This document shows positions 8,827 to 15,933 of a stretch of DNA of 30,258 bases, one piece after another; positions within the stretch are counted from its first letter, which is position 1; every line of letters starts with the position of its first letter. The translations under genes were made by a program, and so were the position numbers. Origin of the DNA: Armatimonadetes bacterium UBA5352 (GTDB lineage Bacteria; Armatimonadota; Zipacnadia; Zipacnadales; UBA5352); assembly GCA_002411015.1 (NCBI GenBank), contig DHPY01000016.1, positions 5,140 to 35,397 of the forward strand, written 5' to 3'. The notes below the pieces were generated by a model that did no database searches, had not been told where the DNA came from, and saw only the letters and a list, made by a program, of their open reading frames with translations.

Positions 8827-9445
8827 CGTCTGTCCCGTCAGCGGCGTCGGCGGCCGCCTCCACCGCCTCCGGCTCCGGCTCCGGCTCCGGCGGCTGCTCG
8901 GGAGCTGGCCGGGCATGCCTTGCCGGGCGTACGATGGGCTGCGCCATGGCGGACTTGAGCGCATCGGCCTCCTCCGGCAGAAGCTCGCGATCGGTCTTCG
9001 CCTCGCGCACCGCGCGAACGAAGGTGCGAGAGCGGTTGAGGTCGTAGAGCGTCGTGATGAGGAAGCCGTTGTTGTGCGCGTCGAGCACGCAAAGGGCGCA
9101 GGAGAGCTTGCCGCTGACGTCATCGGCCGCATCGAAGCGCAGGATGCCCACACGCTGGAGGTGAACCTGTGCGCGCTCGTTGATGCGCTCGACCGCCTGG
9201 TCGAGGGCGCGGGCGTGCTGCGAGAGCGCCTCCAGCCGCCCGTGCGCGCTCTCAAGGTAGCTCAAGAGCTCGCGCACGGCCTCCTCATCGCGCCCGTCGC
9301 GCAGTGCGTCGGCGACTGAGCGCGCGGCGCCATCACGGATGCGCATGCTTCGAAGCTCGCGCCACACAAGGTAGAGCGCCACCCCAAGCGCGATGACGAG
9401 GCCCGCCAGGACCCATACGATTGCTGCGAACGTGTTCAGGCTCAT
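8819..9445 (-). CDS. DUF4446 family membrane-anchored protein
   Basis: This 208-aa protein fits DUF4446. It has one N-terminal transmembrane helix (about residues 6-28), a charged helical or coiled-coil stretch (about 50-100), then the family core RVGILRFDAADDVSGKLSCALCVLDAHNNGFLIT-like region and a LYDLNRSRTFVRAV strand. The C-terminal tail is low complexity (PEPEPEPE, then Ala and Asp), encoded by a GGCTCC-type hexamer run near 8872-8895 on the plus strand. Function is unknown. It lies between yajC and the Xer gene with 25 bases to the former and an 8-base overlap with the latter, so these look co-transcribed. The start is uncertain: ATG 9445 has GGGGGAG 14 bases upstream, whereas GTG at 9460 would abut the same G-run. 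Confidence 0.8.
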   Translation of the reverse strand: MSLNTFAAIVWVLAGLVIALGVALYLVWRELRSMRIRDGAARSVADALRDGRDEEAVRELLSYLESAHGRLEALSQHARALDQAVERINERAQVHLQRVGILRFDAADDVSGKLSCALCVLDAHNNGFLITTLYDLNRSRTFVRAVREAKTDRELLPEEADALKSAMAQPIVRPARHARPAPEQPPEPEPEPEAVEAAADAADGTDDA

Positions 9446-9470
9446 GGCTGTGACGGTCACTCCCCCGACG

Positions 9471-9752
9471 TCAGGCGTCTTCCTGGAGTCTGCGCACGGC
9501 CCGGCGATCGAGCGTCATGATGACACCGTTGGCGATCTCAAGCTCGATGCTCTTCTCCCGCACCCTCCGCACGATGCCGTAGATGCCGCCGACCGAGATG
9601 ATGCGGTCGCCGGGCGTGAGATTCTCCACAAGCTCCTGGTGCTGGTGCTGGCTCTTCTTGGTCGGGCGGATCACCACGAACCAGAAGATGGCGGTGACGA
9701 CGAGAAGCATGACCAGTCCCGGTATCGCCGGGGACATCTGTCCGAAGTCCAT
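9471..9752 (-). CDS. yajC: Preprotein translocase subunit YajC
   Basis: This 93-aa protein matches YajC, the small accessory subunit that joins SecDF at the Sec translocon in the inner membrane. A single transmembrane helix (about residues 9-28) ends in the family motif FVVIRPTKK. The conserved cytosolic domain follows, with LTPGDRIISVGGIYGIVRRV and ELEIANGVIMTLDRRAV. GAGGGAG lies 7 bases before the ATG at 9752, whereas the in-frame extension to 9812 has no such site and does not look like YajC. No secD, secF or tgt gene, its frequent neighbours, occurs in this window. Confidence 0.93.
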   Translation of the reverse strand: MDFGQMSPAIPGLVMLLVVTAIFWFVVIRPTKKSQHQHQELVENLTPGDRIISVGGIYGIVRRVREKSIELEIANGVIMTLDRRAVRRLQEDA

Positions 9753-9837
9753 CTGCTCGCTCCCTCTTATAGGAACATCATGCCAGGTACCGCGAACGGC
9801 ATTGGCCGGCACGGCGGCTGAGGCGCTGACGCGCCTC

Positions 9838-10884
9838 CTATGGTGTGATGAGGGCCTTCACGACGCCATCGCGGCGCTCGTGCACGAAGGTCATCGCCTC
9901 CGGCGTCTCCTCAAGCGCGAAGTGATGCGTGACGAGCGACGCCACATCCACGCGTCCGGCCGCCACGAGCGAGATCGCGGGCGGGTAGCAGTTCGCGTAG
10001 CGGAACAGCCCGCGCAGGTCCAACTCGCGGTTGATCATCTCGTAGAGCGGGATCTGCGGATGCTGCTCAGCGGGCATCCCGACGATCTGCACGGTGCCGC
10101 CGTTGCGTGCAACGCGCAGCGCCATCTGCAGCGCCGGGATCGCGCCCGCGCACTCGAAGGCGAGATCCACGCCGCGCCCGCCTGTCATCTCCATGATCGC
10201 GGCCTCGGCGTCCACCTCCGAGGCGTCCAGTATCTCAGACGCCCCGAGCCTCTGCGCGAGTTCCAGGCGGCCGGTCTCAAGGTCACTGACGATCGCCCGC
10301 GTGGCTCCCGCGGCGAGTGCGCACTGCATCGTGAGCAGGCCGATCGGGCCTGCGCCGAGGATTGCGGCTGTGTCGCCGACCCCAACGCCGCCGCGCCTGG
10401 CGGCCCAGAGGCCGACCGAGAGCGGCTCGATCATCGCGCCATCATCGTACGAGAGCGCGTCGGGCAGGCGGAAGAGGAAGTCCGACGGCCACGCGAGGTA
10501 CTCGGCAAATGCGCCATGGATCGGCGGGGCCGCCAGAAAAACGACCTCGCGGCACATGTTGTAACGCCCGGTGCGGCAGAATTCGCAGCGGCGGCAGGTG
10601 TAGCCGGGCTCGATCGCCACCCGATCGCCGGGTCGCAGGCCGCAGGCCTCATCGAGCACCTCGACGACCTCCCCGGCGGCCTCGTGGCCCATGATCGTCG
10701 GCGCGGTCAGCGGGTACTTGCCGATGATCCCGCGCTCAAAGAAGTGCACGTCCGAGCCGCAGACGCCGACGGAGCGGAGGCGCACCAGCACATCACGCTC
10801 AGGCGTCACCTCCGGCAGTGGCACCTCCTCCACCCGCATGTCATGGACAGCGTGGAGCACCGCGGCCTTCATCGTTGCGGGCAT
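9838..10884 (-). CDS. Zinc-dependent medium-chain dehydrogenase, polyol (sorbitol/xylitol) type
   Basis: This 348-aa medium-chain dehydrogenase probably oxidises a polyol or sugar alcohol with NAD. It has catalytic zinc ligands C42 (GVCGSD), H67 and E68 (GHEAAGE), four structural-zinc cysteines C97, C100, C103 and C111 (CRRCEFC then C), and the Rossmann motif GAGPIG. An acidic residue follows the second strand (SDLETGR), which favours NAD over NADP. The closest style is sorbitol/xylitol dehydrogenase, but threonine and other sugar-acid dehydrogenases look alike. GGTGGAG lies 9 bases before ATG 10884. It is 51 bases downstream of the UroD-like gene and in line with rpiB, which suits a pentose or polyol pathway feeding the pentose phosphate route. 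Confidence 0.88.
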   Translation of the reverse strand: MPATMKAAVLHAVHDMRVEEVPLPEVTPERDVLVRLRSVGVCGSDVHFFERGIIGKYPLTAPTIMGHEAAGEVVEVLDEACGLRPGDRVAIEPGYTCRRCEFCRTGRYNMCREVVFLAAPPIHGAFAEYLAWPSDFLFRLPDALSYDDGAMIEPLSVGLWAARRGGVGVGDTAAILGAGPIGLLTMQCALAAGATRAIVSDLETGRLELAQRLGASEILDASEVDAEAAIMEMTGGRGVDLAFECAGAIPALQMALRVARNGGTVQIVGMPAEQHPQIPLYEMINRELDLRGLFRYANCYPPAISLVAAGRVDVASLVTHHFALEETPEAMTFVHERRDGVVKALITP

Positions 10885-10935
10885 CGGGCATCACTCCACC
10901 TGTGATTTGCTCCCCTCGTAGCTCGCGCTCACCTG

Positions 10936-11970
10936 CTAGCCACGCGGGCCCACGATCTCCCAGACCTGCCGCGCGGTGTCGGCCATCGCGTGCATGTTCT
11001 CGCGCCTCGCCTCACGTGGCACGCATTCGCCTGAGTTCAGGATGCATCCGCCGCCCGCCATCAGCCGCACCTGCCGCCCCGCCTCGGCCGCGACCTCCGA
11101 TGCCGAGCTGTCGGTGAGCATCGCGATCGGGTCCACGTTCCCCATGATCGCCTGCTTGCCGCGCAGCGCCTCGATCGCCTGCGAGATCTCCAGCCCCGGC
11201 CCCACCGACAGCACATCCGGATGCGTCTCAGCCTGCAGCCGCAGGCCCTCCAGGCGCTCCTCGGAGTCGTGCAGGAAGACGAAGGCCCCTGCGGCCTGGA
11301 AGGCCTCCGTCACCCGCCGACAGGGCTCGAGCGCCCACTGGCGGTAGTGCTCCGGCGAGATCAGGTGCAGCGAGGCGTTGCAGTCGCCGAGCCAGATCGC
11401 GTGGCAGCCCGCCTCGATCTGCGCGAGGCCCCAACTGATCGCCTGCTCCTCCGCGAACTTGAGCGCATCCGCGAAAAGCTGCGGATCGTCGATCATCATG
11501 AGCATGGACGGCTGCATCCCGAAGATGAGCGTGACCGCCGTGAAAGGCGCCGCGACCCGCCCCGTGATGCACTTCGTGTCACCGACGGCCGAGCGCAGGC
11601 CCGCAGCGGCATCAAGCAGCAGCGGCATGCGCGCGGAACGCGGATCGGGCACTTGCAGCGAGGCAAGCGTCTCGCAGTCGAAATCCCGGTAGTCGGCGGT
11701 GCAGGGGACGACGTTCTCGCCGCCCTCAGCCACGCCCACGCCAAGCGCCTGGAACTCCAGGGTGTCATCGAGGTGCAGCCACGCCCAGTCCCAGCCGAAG
11801 GCCTCCATCACCTCAAGCTGGACGGCGACCACCTGCTCGGGAGATGCGATGTACTCGCGGTAGGTCAGCCCGGCGTACTTCGCGTCGAACTCCTGCGACA
11901 GGCAGAAGACCGGCTGCCGCTCCGGCACGCGGAGGTCGGCCACGGCTCGGACATCATCCAGAAGCGCCAT
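10936..11970 (-). CDS. Uroporphyrinogen decarboxylase-fold (UroD/MtaA family) protein
   Basis: This 344-aa protein has the UroD-fold barrel used by uroporphyrinogen decarboxylase and by methylcobamide:CoM methyltransferases (MtaA, MtbA). Recognisable parts are ITGRVAAPFTAVTLIFGM, the KQAIMGNVDP strand (272-281) and the C-terminal GGGCILNSGECVPREARREN (306-325). In zinc methyltransferases the ligands are His-x-Cys plus a later Cys. Here H234 is followed by D235-S236, so the middle cysteine is absent, while C316 is kept. It is thus probably neither HemE nor a standard corrinoid methyltransferase. GGAGG lies 5 bases before ATG 11970. Similar paralogs often neighbour sugar genes in environmental genomes, as here with rpiB and a polyol dehydrogenase. 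The substrate is unknown. Confidence 0.82.
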   Translation of the reverse strand: MALLDDVRAVADLRVPERQPVFCLSQEFDAKYAGLTYREYIASPEQVVAVQLEVMEAFGWDWAWLHLDDTLEFQALGVGVAEGGENVVPCTADYRDFDCETLASLQVPDPRSARMPLLLDAAAGLRSAVGDTKCITGRVAAPFTAVTLIFGMQPSMLMMIDDPQLFADALKFAEEQAISWGLAQIEAGCHAIWLGDCNASLHLISPEHYRQWALEPCRRVTEAFQAAGAFVFLHDSEERLEGLRLQAETHPDVLSVGPGLEISQAIEALRGKQAIMGNVDPIAMLTDSSASEVAAEAGRQVRLMAGGGCILNSGECVPREARRENMHAMADTARQVWEIVGPRG

Positions 11971-12046
11971 CTCATCCTCCCGGGACAGGGAAACGGGGTG
12001 GTCAGCGCTTACAGTTCGACGCGATCCGGCCGATGACCTCCGGCGC

Positions 12047-12496
12047 TCAGTGCTCGCCGCGCTCGATCGCGTGCACTTTCTCGAGGCGGCGCTCGAAGCG
12101 CGGGAGCCGCTCGTAGACAGCGTCCAGGAATGAGGTAGCGAGCTCCAGCGCGAGGAGGTTGCCGACCACGCGACCGCCGAGGCAGATCACGTTCATGTCA
12201 TCGTCCTCGACGCCCTGGTGCGCCGAGAAGCAGTCCGTGATCAGCGCCGCGCGCACTCCCGGGACCTTGTTCGCCACCACGCATGCGCCCACGCCACTGC
12301 CGCAGACGACGACGCCGCGCTCCACCTCCCCCGCCGCGACCGCCCTCGCGAGGGGCGCGACGAAGTCCGGGTAGTCGTCCTCCGGATCAAGCTCATCCGC
12401 GCCGAAGTCCACGATCTCGTACTCGCCGCCGAGGCTCTCGCGCAGAGCCTGCTTGAGCGTGAAGCCACCGTGATCCGCCGCCATGCCGATACGCAT
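12047..12496 (-). CDS. rpiB: Ribose-5-phosphate isomerase B (RpiB/LacAB family)
   Basis: This 149-aa enzyme interconverts ribose 5-phosphate and ribulose 5-phosphate, or a related sugar phosphate. The N-terminal MRIGMAADHGGF has H9, the active-site cysteine is C65 in VVCGSGVGACVVANKVPGVR, and the later HQGVEDDDMN (H93) and LGGRVVG are family marks. The length is standard. GGGAG lies 9 bases before ATG 12496. It is the first gene of the run rpiB, UroD-like, dehydrogenase (gaps 76 and 51 bases), which argues for a role in a dedicated sugar pathway as well as the pentose phosphate pathway. Family members such as allose or galactose 6-phosphate isomerases are close alternatives. Confidence 0.92.
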   Translation of the reverse strand: MRIGMAADHGGFTLKQALRESLGGEYEIVDFGADELDPEDDYPDFVAPLARAVAAGEVERGVVVCGSGVGACVVANKVPGVRAALITDCFSAHQGVEDDDMNVICLGGRVVGNLLALELATSFLDAVYERLPRFERRLEKVHAIERGEH

Positions 12497-12575
12497 CCGC
12501 CACCGCTCCCTTCACATGCACCCTCTCATGATGGACTTCGGCGGGCGCGGCGGACGGTCCTGCGGCGTACATGAA

Positions 12576-12603
12576 GAGACCGGCCGGGGTGGCGGCCGGT
12601 CTC
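12576..12603 (-). terminator. Terminator hairpin after the HNH gene
   Basis: A perfect 10-base inverted repeat (GAGACCGGCC/GGCCGGTCTC) with an 8-base loop begins about 20 bases past the HNH stop codon. The minus-strand tail is TTCATGTAC, only weakly T-rich. Confidence 0.6.
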
Positions 12604-12624
12604 GCGATGATCCTCAGGGAAGCC

Positions 12625-13155
12625 TCAGGAGCCCACGAGATGCGGTGCGAAGGGCTCGAGGTAGTAGCGCCACGCGGGGTTCTTCACCGCCGCGGTGAAG
12701 ACGCTGTAGCTCAGGTATGGGATGAAGTTCGGCCTGCGCGGGTGGCGGATCAGGTGCATCCCGGCCTCGCGCGGCGTGCGGTTCGCCTTGCGGTTGTTGC
12801 AGGCGGCGCAGCAGATCACGAGGTTGTCCCAGCTTGAGGTGCCGCCGCGGTCGCGCGGGATGACGTGATCCACCGTCATCAGCTTCCCGCGCCGGCCGCA
12901 GTACTGGCAGGCGAAGCGGTCGCGCGCGAGCAGGTTGGGCCGCGAGAGCTTCAGCTTCGGGATCGGCCGCTTCACGTGGTAGGAGAGCCGCACGACGGTG
13001 GGCAGGCGCATCTGCGTGGTCGGGGAGTGGAGGATGATCGTGTCCTCCTCGACGACGTGCGCCTTGCCGACGTACACCATGGAGACCGCGCGCTGCCATC
13101 CGCAGACGGTGAGCGGCTCGTAGTTCTGGTTGAGTACGAGTACCTGTGCGCTCAT
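12625..13155 (-). CDS. HNH endonuclease family protein
   Basis: The 176-aa protein belongs to a widespread bacterial HNH family whose members open with VLVLNQNYEPL, as here (residues 5-15). The nuclease core has zinc-type CQYC (83-86), DHVIPRDRGG (96-105, H97 catalytic), N111 and CAAC (116-119) followed by NNRKANR, so the betabeta-alpha-metal site is intact. The cellular role is not established; it is found as a solitary gene in many genomes. The ATG at 13155 fits the family start but has only a poor Shine-Dalgarno (AAGGAAG about 17 bases away). The frame upstream is open to 13422 but runs through a terminator and leader. That leader suggests expression is controlled by attenuation. An ATPase gene lies further upstream, but the terminator between them argues for separate units. 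Confidence 0.88.
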   Translation of the reverse strand: MSAQVLVLNQNYEPLTVCGWQRAVSMVYVGKAHVVEEDTIILHSPTTQMRLPTVVRLSYHVKRPIPKLKLSRPNLLARDRFACQYCGRRGKLMTVDHVIPRDRGGTSSWDNLVICCAACNNRKANRTPREAGMHLIRHPRRPNFIPYLSYSVFTAAVKNPAWRYYLEPFAPHLVGS

Positions 13156-13207
13156 GGCCTGGCTCTGGATCGCTTCCTTGATGATCCCGCCTTTCGGATG
13201 TGATACG

Positions 13208-13237
13208 AAAAAGCCCGCTGCCGGGTGGGCAGCGGGC
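13208..13237 (-). terminator. Strong intrinsic terminator just upstream of the HNH gene
   Basis: On the minus strand GCCCGCTGCC, a five-base loop CACCC and GGCAGCGGGC form a perfect 10-bp stem followed by TTTTT (13212-13208). It lies only 52 bases before the HNH start and about 240 bases after the ATPase stop. It could end the ATPase transcript, end a separate small RNA, or act as an attenuator for the HNH gene. Confidence 0.88.
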
Positions 13238-13415
13238 CATGGGTGTTGCGTTAGAGGAGCCTCTTCATGCACGGAGCGAACGCCCGTATATGGAACACGG
13301 TGTCCACAGTGCGCCGCTGCCGTATGTAGAAGCTGCCTATGGTCACGGTAGGGAATGCTCCGGGTGTTGGATATGCGAAAACGCCCTCGCGCGGCATCCA
13401 CCCGCGCGTGGTTGG
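13208..13415 (-). ncRNA. Candidate regulatory leader or small RNA upstream of HNH
   Basis: About 205 bases run from a predicted start near 13415 to the terminator at 13208, with no convincing reading frame. Hairpins visible on the minus strand include the 7-base arms at 13388-13394/13402-13408 and an imperfect CACTGT/ACCGTG pair near 13300-13315. The segment GGCAGCGG (13321-13314) duplicates the terminator's 3' arm and could pair with its 5' arm instead, as an antiterminator would. AACACCC occurs twice (near 13369-13362 and 13248-13241). I could not match it to a known riboswitch. A 6S-like or other stand-alone RNA is the main alternative. The rest of the 321-base gene-free gap (13416-13476) holds its promoter and the ATPase tail. 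Confidence 0.4.
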
Positions 13416-13450
13416 ACCTCAATGTTAATGGATTGAGGTGGGGATGTCAA
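13416..13450 (-). promoter_or_regulatory. Sigma-70-type promoter overlapped by an 8-base palindrome
   Basis: On the minus strand TTGACA (13450-13445) is followed after 17 bases by TAACAT (13427-13422). The -35 box is a perfect match and the -10 matches at four of six. A perfect inverted repeat ACCTCAAT (13416-13423)/ATTGAGGT (13432-13439) with an 8-base centre straddles the -10 box, which is where a repressor operator would sit. It would drive the leader and the HNH gene. Confidence 0.6.
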
Positions 13451-13476
13451 CTGCAAGGAATTGCCCCTCCGGCGCT

Positions 13477-15933
13477 CTAGCCGGACAGGTACCAGTTGAT
13501 GTAGCGACACCGACAGGCAACTGCCAGTGGTTCGCCCTCGGAATCGATGGTCTGCAATATGCCGTTACATTTGGGGCAGGTGAAGAGCAGTTCAAAGTCA
13601 TGGAATGCATCCACAACGGGAGCGAAATCCTCCTTCGAGAACTGCGCCCAGTTGTTGTAGTGAACGTTGGGGTTGATCGCCCATTGCTCCGCCTGCAGAC
13701 GCGCAAAGACTCGGGATTTCTGGCTGTCGCGCTCTTGCAGCGTCTCCAACGCCGCCCTATCGCCGCGTTCCTGTGCACTTCGTTTGCCAGCCTTCAGCAA
13801 CTCGGAATACCGCGACATGGCGGCGCGGACGAAGTCGCCGAATTCGAAACGTCCATCCGCGCTGTAGCGAACGGAGGCGCCCAAGCTGTCGCAGATGTGG
13901 CTGCATGTGTCCTCCAGGCCCCGTCTGAGAGCCGCGGCCGCTTGTGGTACATCATCCTCATCGAGGCGTGTCCGAATAAGATCCCACATGTCCGCTCCGC
14001 GGACCTGAGGACCCGCTTCGAGGCTCCACCCATAGAACTCCACCGCATTAGCCTTCTTGACGACGCGCGCCTTCCGCAGTTGGCTGGCCCACAACCGATC
14101 GTGGGTGGTGATCACAAACTGTACTTCGCGGAACTCATCCACCAGCAGATCGCAAAGACGCTTGCGATGCCCTTCATCAACCGACATGACAACGTCGTCA
14201 AGACAGACCAGCTCAAGTATGCCTGCACTCAGCTGCTCGTTGAGTGCGAGGTATAGGCACAGACCCATGCTGTCTTGGTGCCCCTCGCTGTGCACTGCGT
14301 GTGGGGGGTAGAGGCCCCGACCATGAAAACTGACGTCAAGCTTCACGCCGGTCTTCTCCTGCGAAATGATAGCCTCAAATGCAGTTTCATCATCTTGATG
14401 CAGCTTCCTGTAGAGGTACTCAAAGCGGCGGCTGACCTTCCGGTAGAGCGCTTCAAGGACTGACTCCCGTTGCCGGAGGTAGGTGTCGTGAAGATCCTGC
14501 GCGCGCTGAAAGGGGGCACGTATGGCTGATGCCTCATCGTGAGCCGCCTCCAGTGCCTTGAGATTGGCCTCGATCTTGACTAATACATCCCACGCATCCT
14601 GTGTCTCCGATACGGGCGGACAGGTCCTCTGGAGTTCGCGGCAAAGGCCATCGAGTGCCGAGGCGACGTCAGCTGGAGCCAGCGACTGGGTCACACTTGC
14701 GCACCAAGGCACGTGCTGCGGGTAACTGCTGATCGGATCGTCAAGAGCGTCTTCCAGTTGTTTGAGCCGAGCCCGCCACGTTAAGAGCGGTACCAGCATC
14801 GCGTCGTCTATCGGTGCTTTTCGCGCGGTCGCAAGTAGAAGATCCAGAGCAGGGCCTAACCCAGATAGCCGTCCGCGCAGGCGGTCACGATCGGCATGGA
14901 GGGCGTCCCACGCTTCCTGAGCGGCCGTTGCAGCGTTCAGCTTCTCCTCCAGATGCTCGCGCAGGTATCCAAGGGGCCAAGCATGGTCGCACAGAGGGCA
15001 GCTTCCAGACTCGTCAATCAACTCGAGGCCTTCCTTTACGAGTGAGAGACTTCGTAGTTGCCGCTGCAAACCTGTGTCTAACCTGAGTTCCCTGAGCCTC
15101 CTGCGAAGCGCGTCGTCGTCTCTGCTGATCTCACTCTGAGCATCATCCTTCAGAACACAACGCAGCGGTTCACACAGACGCTCAACATACTGGAGGCTTA
15201 CTACCGCGTCCGGCATCCGACCTGCTGGCGCCGAAACGGTCGACCGAACGGACGCACTCGTAGCTATCTGCAGCGGCTGCCCGCCAAGGCGCACACGACA
15301 CTGGTTGATCTGTGCGAGGATTGCTTCGCCATCGTAGCTGGCGAGGCCGAGAGTGGCAGCAACGGCGCTTTGGCTGTTCTGGACTGCTGCCTCCGCCGCG
15401 GCTAGGGAAGTCTTCAGGGCGTTGCGCGTCTTCACGAGCAGCTTCCGTGTAGTCTCTACGGCTTCTAGACCCAGGAGCGCCTGCACTCGCTCCCCGCGCG
15501 TCCCAGCCTCAGCGGTGATATAATTCAGCAACTCCCGTCTCGAGAGAAGATAGTGACCCCGTTCGGCAACAGATAGAACTTCAGATAGGTCGTTCTCGCT
15601 GATCCCCTCGCTCTCTAACTCGGACGCCCTGCTCATTCGCCTCGTCAGCGTGAACGGTCTGCCACCGAGGCGCAGGGCAAAGAACGTGCCGGAGACCGAC
15701 GCGTCCTTCTCATCACCCATTAGGTTGGGCCCGTGCCGCTGCAGAGTGATCCCCGCGGTGCCGGGGCCGGTCAGTCGACCGATGCGGCCCGTAAGCAGGA
15801 AATCCAATGCGTCGACGACCCCGCTCTTTCCGGATCCGTTAGGACCGTACACCAGCAGGTTGTCTCCTTCTGGCCGTAGCTCAAGCTCGCGAACGCCGCG
15901 CACGTCACGTATTCTGAGGCTAGTCAACTTCAT
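13477..15933 (-). CDS. SMC/Rad50-like ATPase with zinc hook and C-terminal zinc ribbon
   Basis: This 818-aa protein is an SMC/RecF/Rad50-type ATPase. The N-terminal head starts MKLTSLRIRDVRGV and has Walker A GPNGSGKS (30-37). Helical, likely coiled-coil arms follow, with a Rad50-style hook CPLC at 312-315. The C-terminal head has an unusual signature HSEGHQDSMG (548-557), Walker B ending LDD (578-580) and the H-loop His (ITTHD, H611). An extra C-terminal region ends in a zinc-ribbon-like CPKC (786-789) and CRC (807-809). Rad50 is larger and paired with Mre11, which is absent here. Its ATG overlaps the stop of a 61-aa gene by four bases. Base composition is lower in GC than the neighbours. 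A role in DNA end sensing or phage/plasmid defence is inference; I cannot name the system. Confidence 0.85.
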   Translation of the reverse strand: MKLTSLRIRDVRGVRELELRPEGDNLLVYGPNGSGKSGVVDALDFLLTGRIGRLTGPGTAGITLQRHGPNLMGDEKDASVSGTFFALRLGGRPFTLTRRMSRASELESEGISENDLSEVLSVAERGHYLLSRRELLNYITAEAGTRGERVQALLGLEAVETTRKLLVKTRNALKTSLAAAEAAVQNSQSAVAATLGLASYDGEAILAQINQCRVRLGGQPLQIATSASVRSTVSAPAGRMPDAVVSLQYVERLCEPLRCVLKDDAQSEISRDDDALRRRLRELRLDTGLQRQLRSLSLVKEGLELIDESGSCPLCDHAWPLGYLREHLEEKLNAATAAQEAWDALHADRDRLRGRLSGLGPALDLLLATARKAPIDDAMLVPLLTWRARLKQLEDALDDPISSYPQHVPWCASVTQSLAPADVASALDGLCRELQRTCPPVSETQDAWDVLVKIEANLKALEAAHDEASAIRAPFQRAQDLHDTYLRQRESVLEALYRKVSRRFEYLYRKLHQDDETAFEAIISQEKTGVKLDVSFHGRGLYPPHAVHSEGHQDSMGLCLYLALNEQLSAGILELVCLDDVVMSVDEGHRKRLCDLLVDEFREVQFVITTHDRLWASQLRKARVVKKANAVEFYGWSLEAGPQVRGADMWDLIRTRLDEDDVPQAAAALRRGLEDTCSHICDSLGASVRYSADGRFEFGDFVRAAMSRYSELLKAGKRSAQERGDRAALETLQERDSQKSRVFARLQAEQWAINPNVHYNNWAQFSKEDFAPVVDAFHDFELLFTCPKCNGILQTIDSEGEPLAVACRCRYINWYLSG

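Noticed and set aside
8860..8900. GGCTCC hexamer run as a possible microsatellite or CRISPR-like repeat
   Set aside because: It encodes the Pro-Glu tail of the DUF4446 protein and has no spacers.
13156..13476. A tRNA or coding extension of the HNH gene in the gap
   Set aside because: No cloverleaf could be drawn, and the upstream frame passes through a strong terminator hairpin and lacks family likeness.
12625..15933. ATPase next to HNH nuclease resembling a Septu (PtuA-PtuB) defence pair
   Set aside because: The HNH protein belongs to the widespread VLVLNQNYEPL family, not PtuB-like. A terminator, a separate promoter and 320 bases lie between the genes, and the ATPase has a Rad50-like hook that PtuA lacks.
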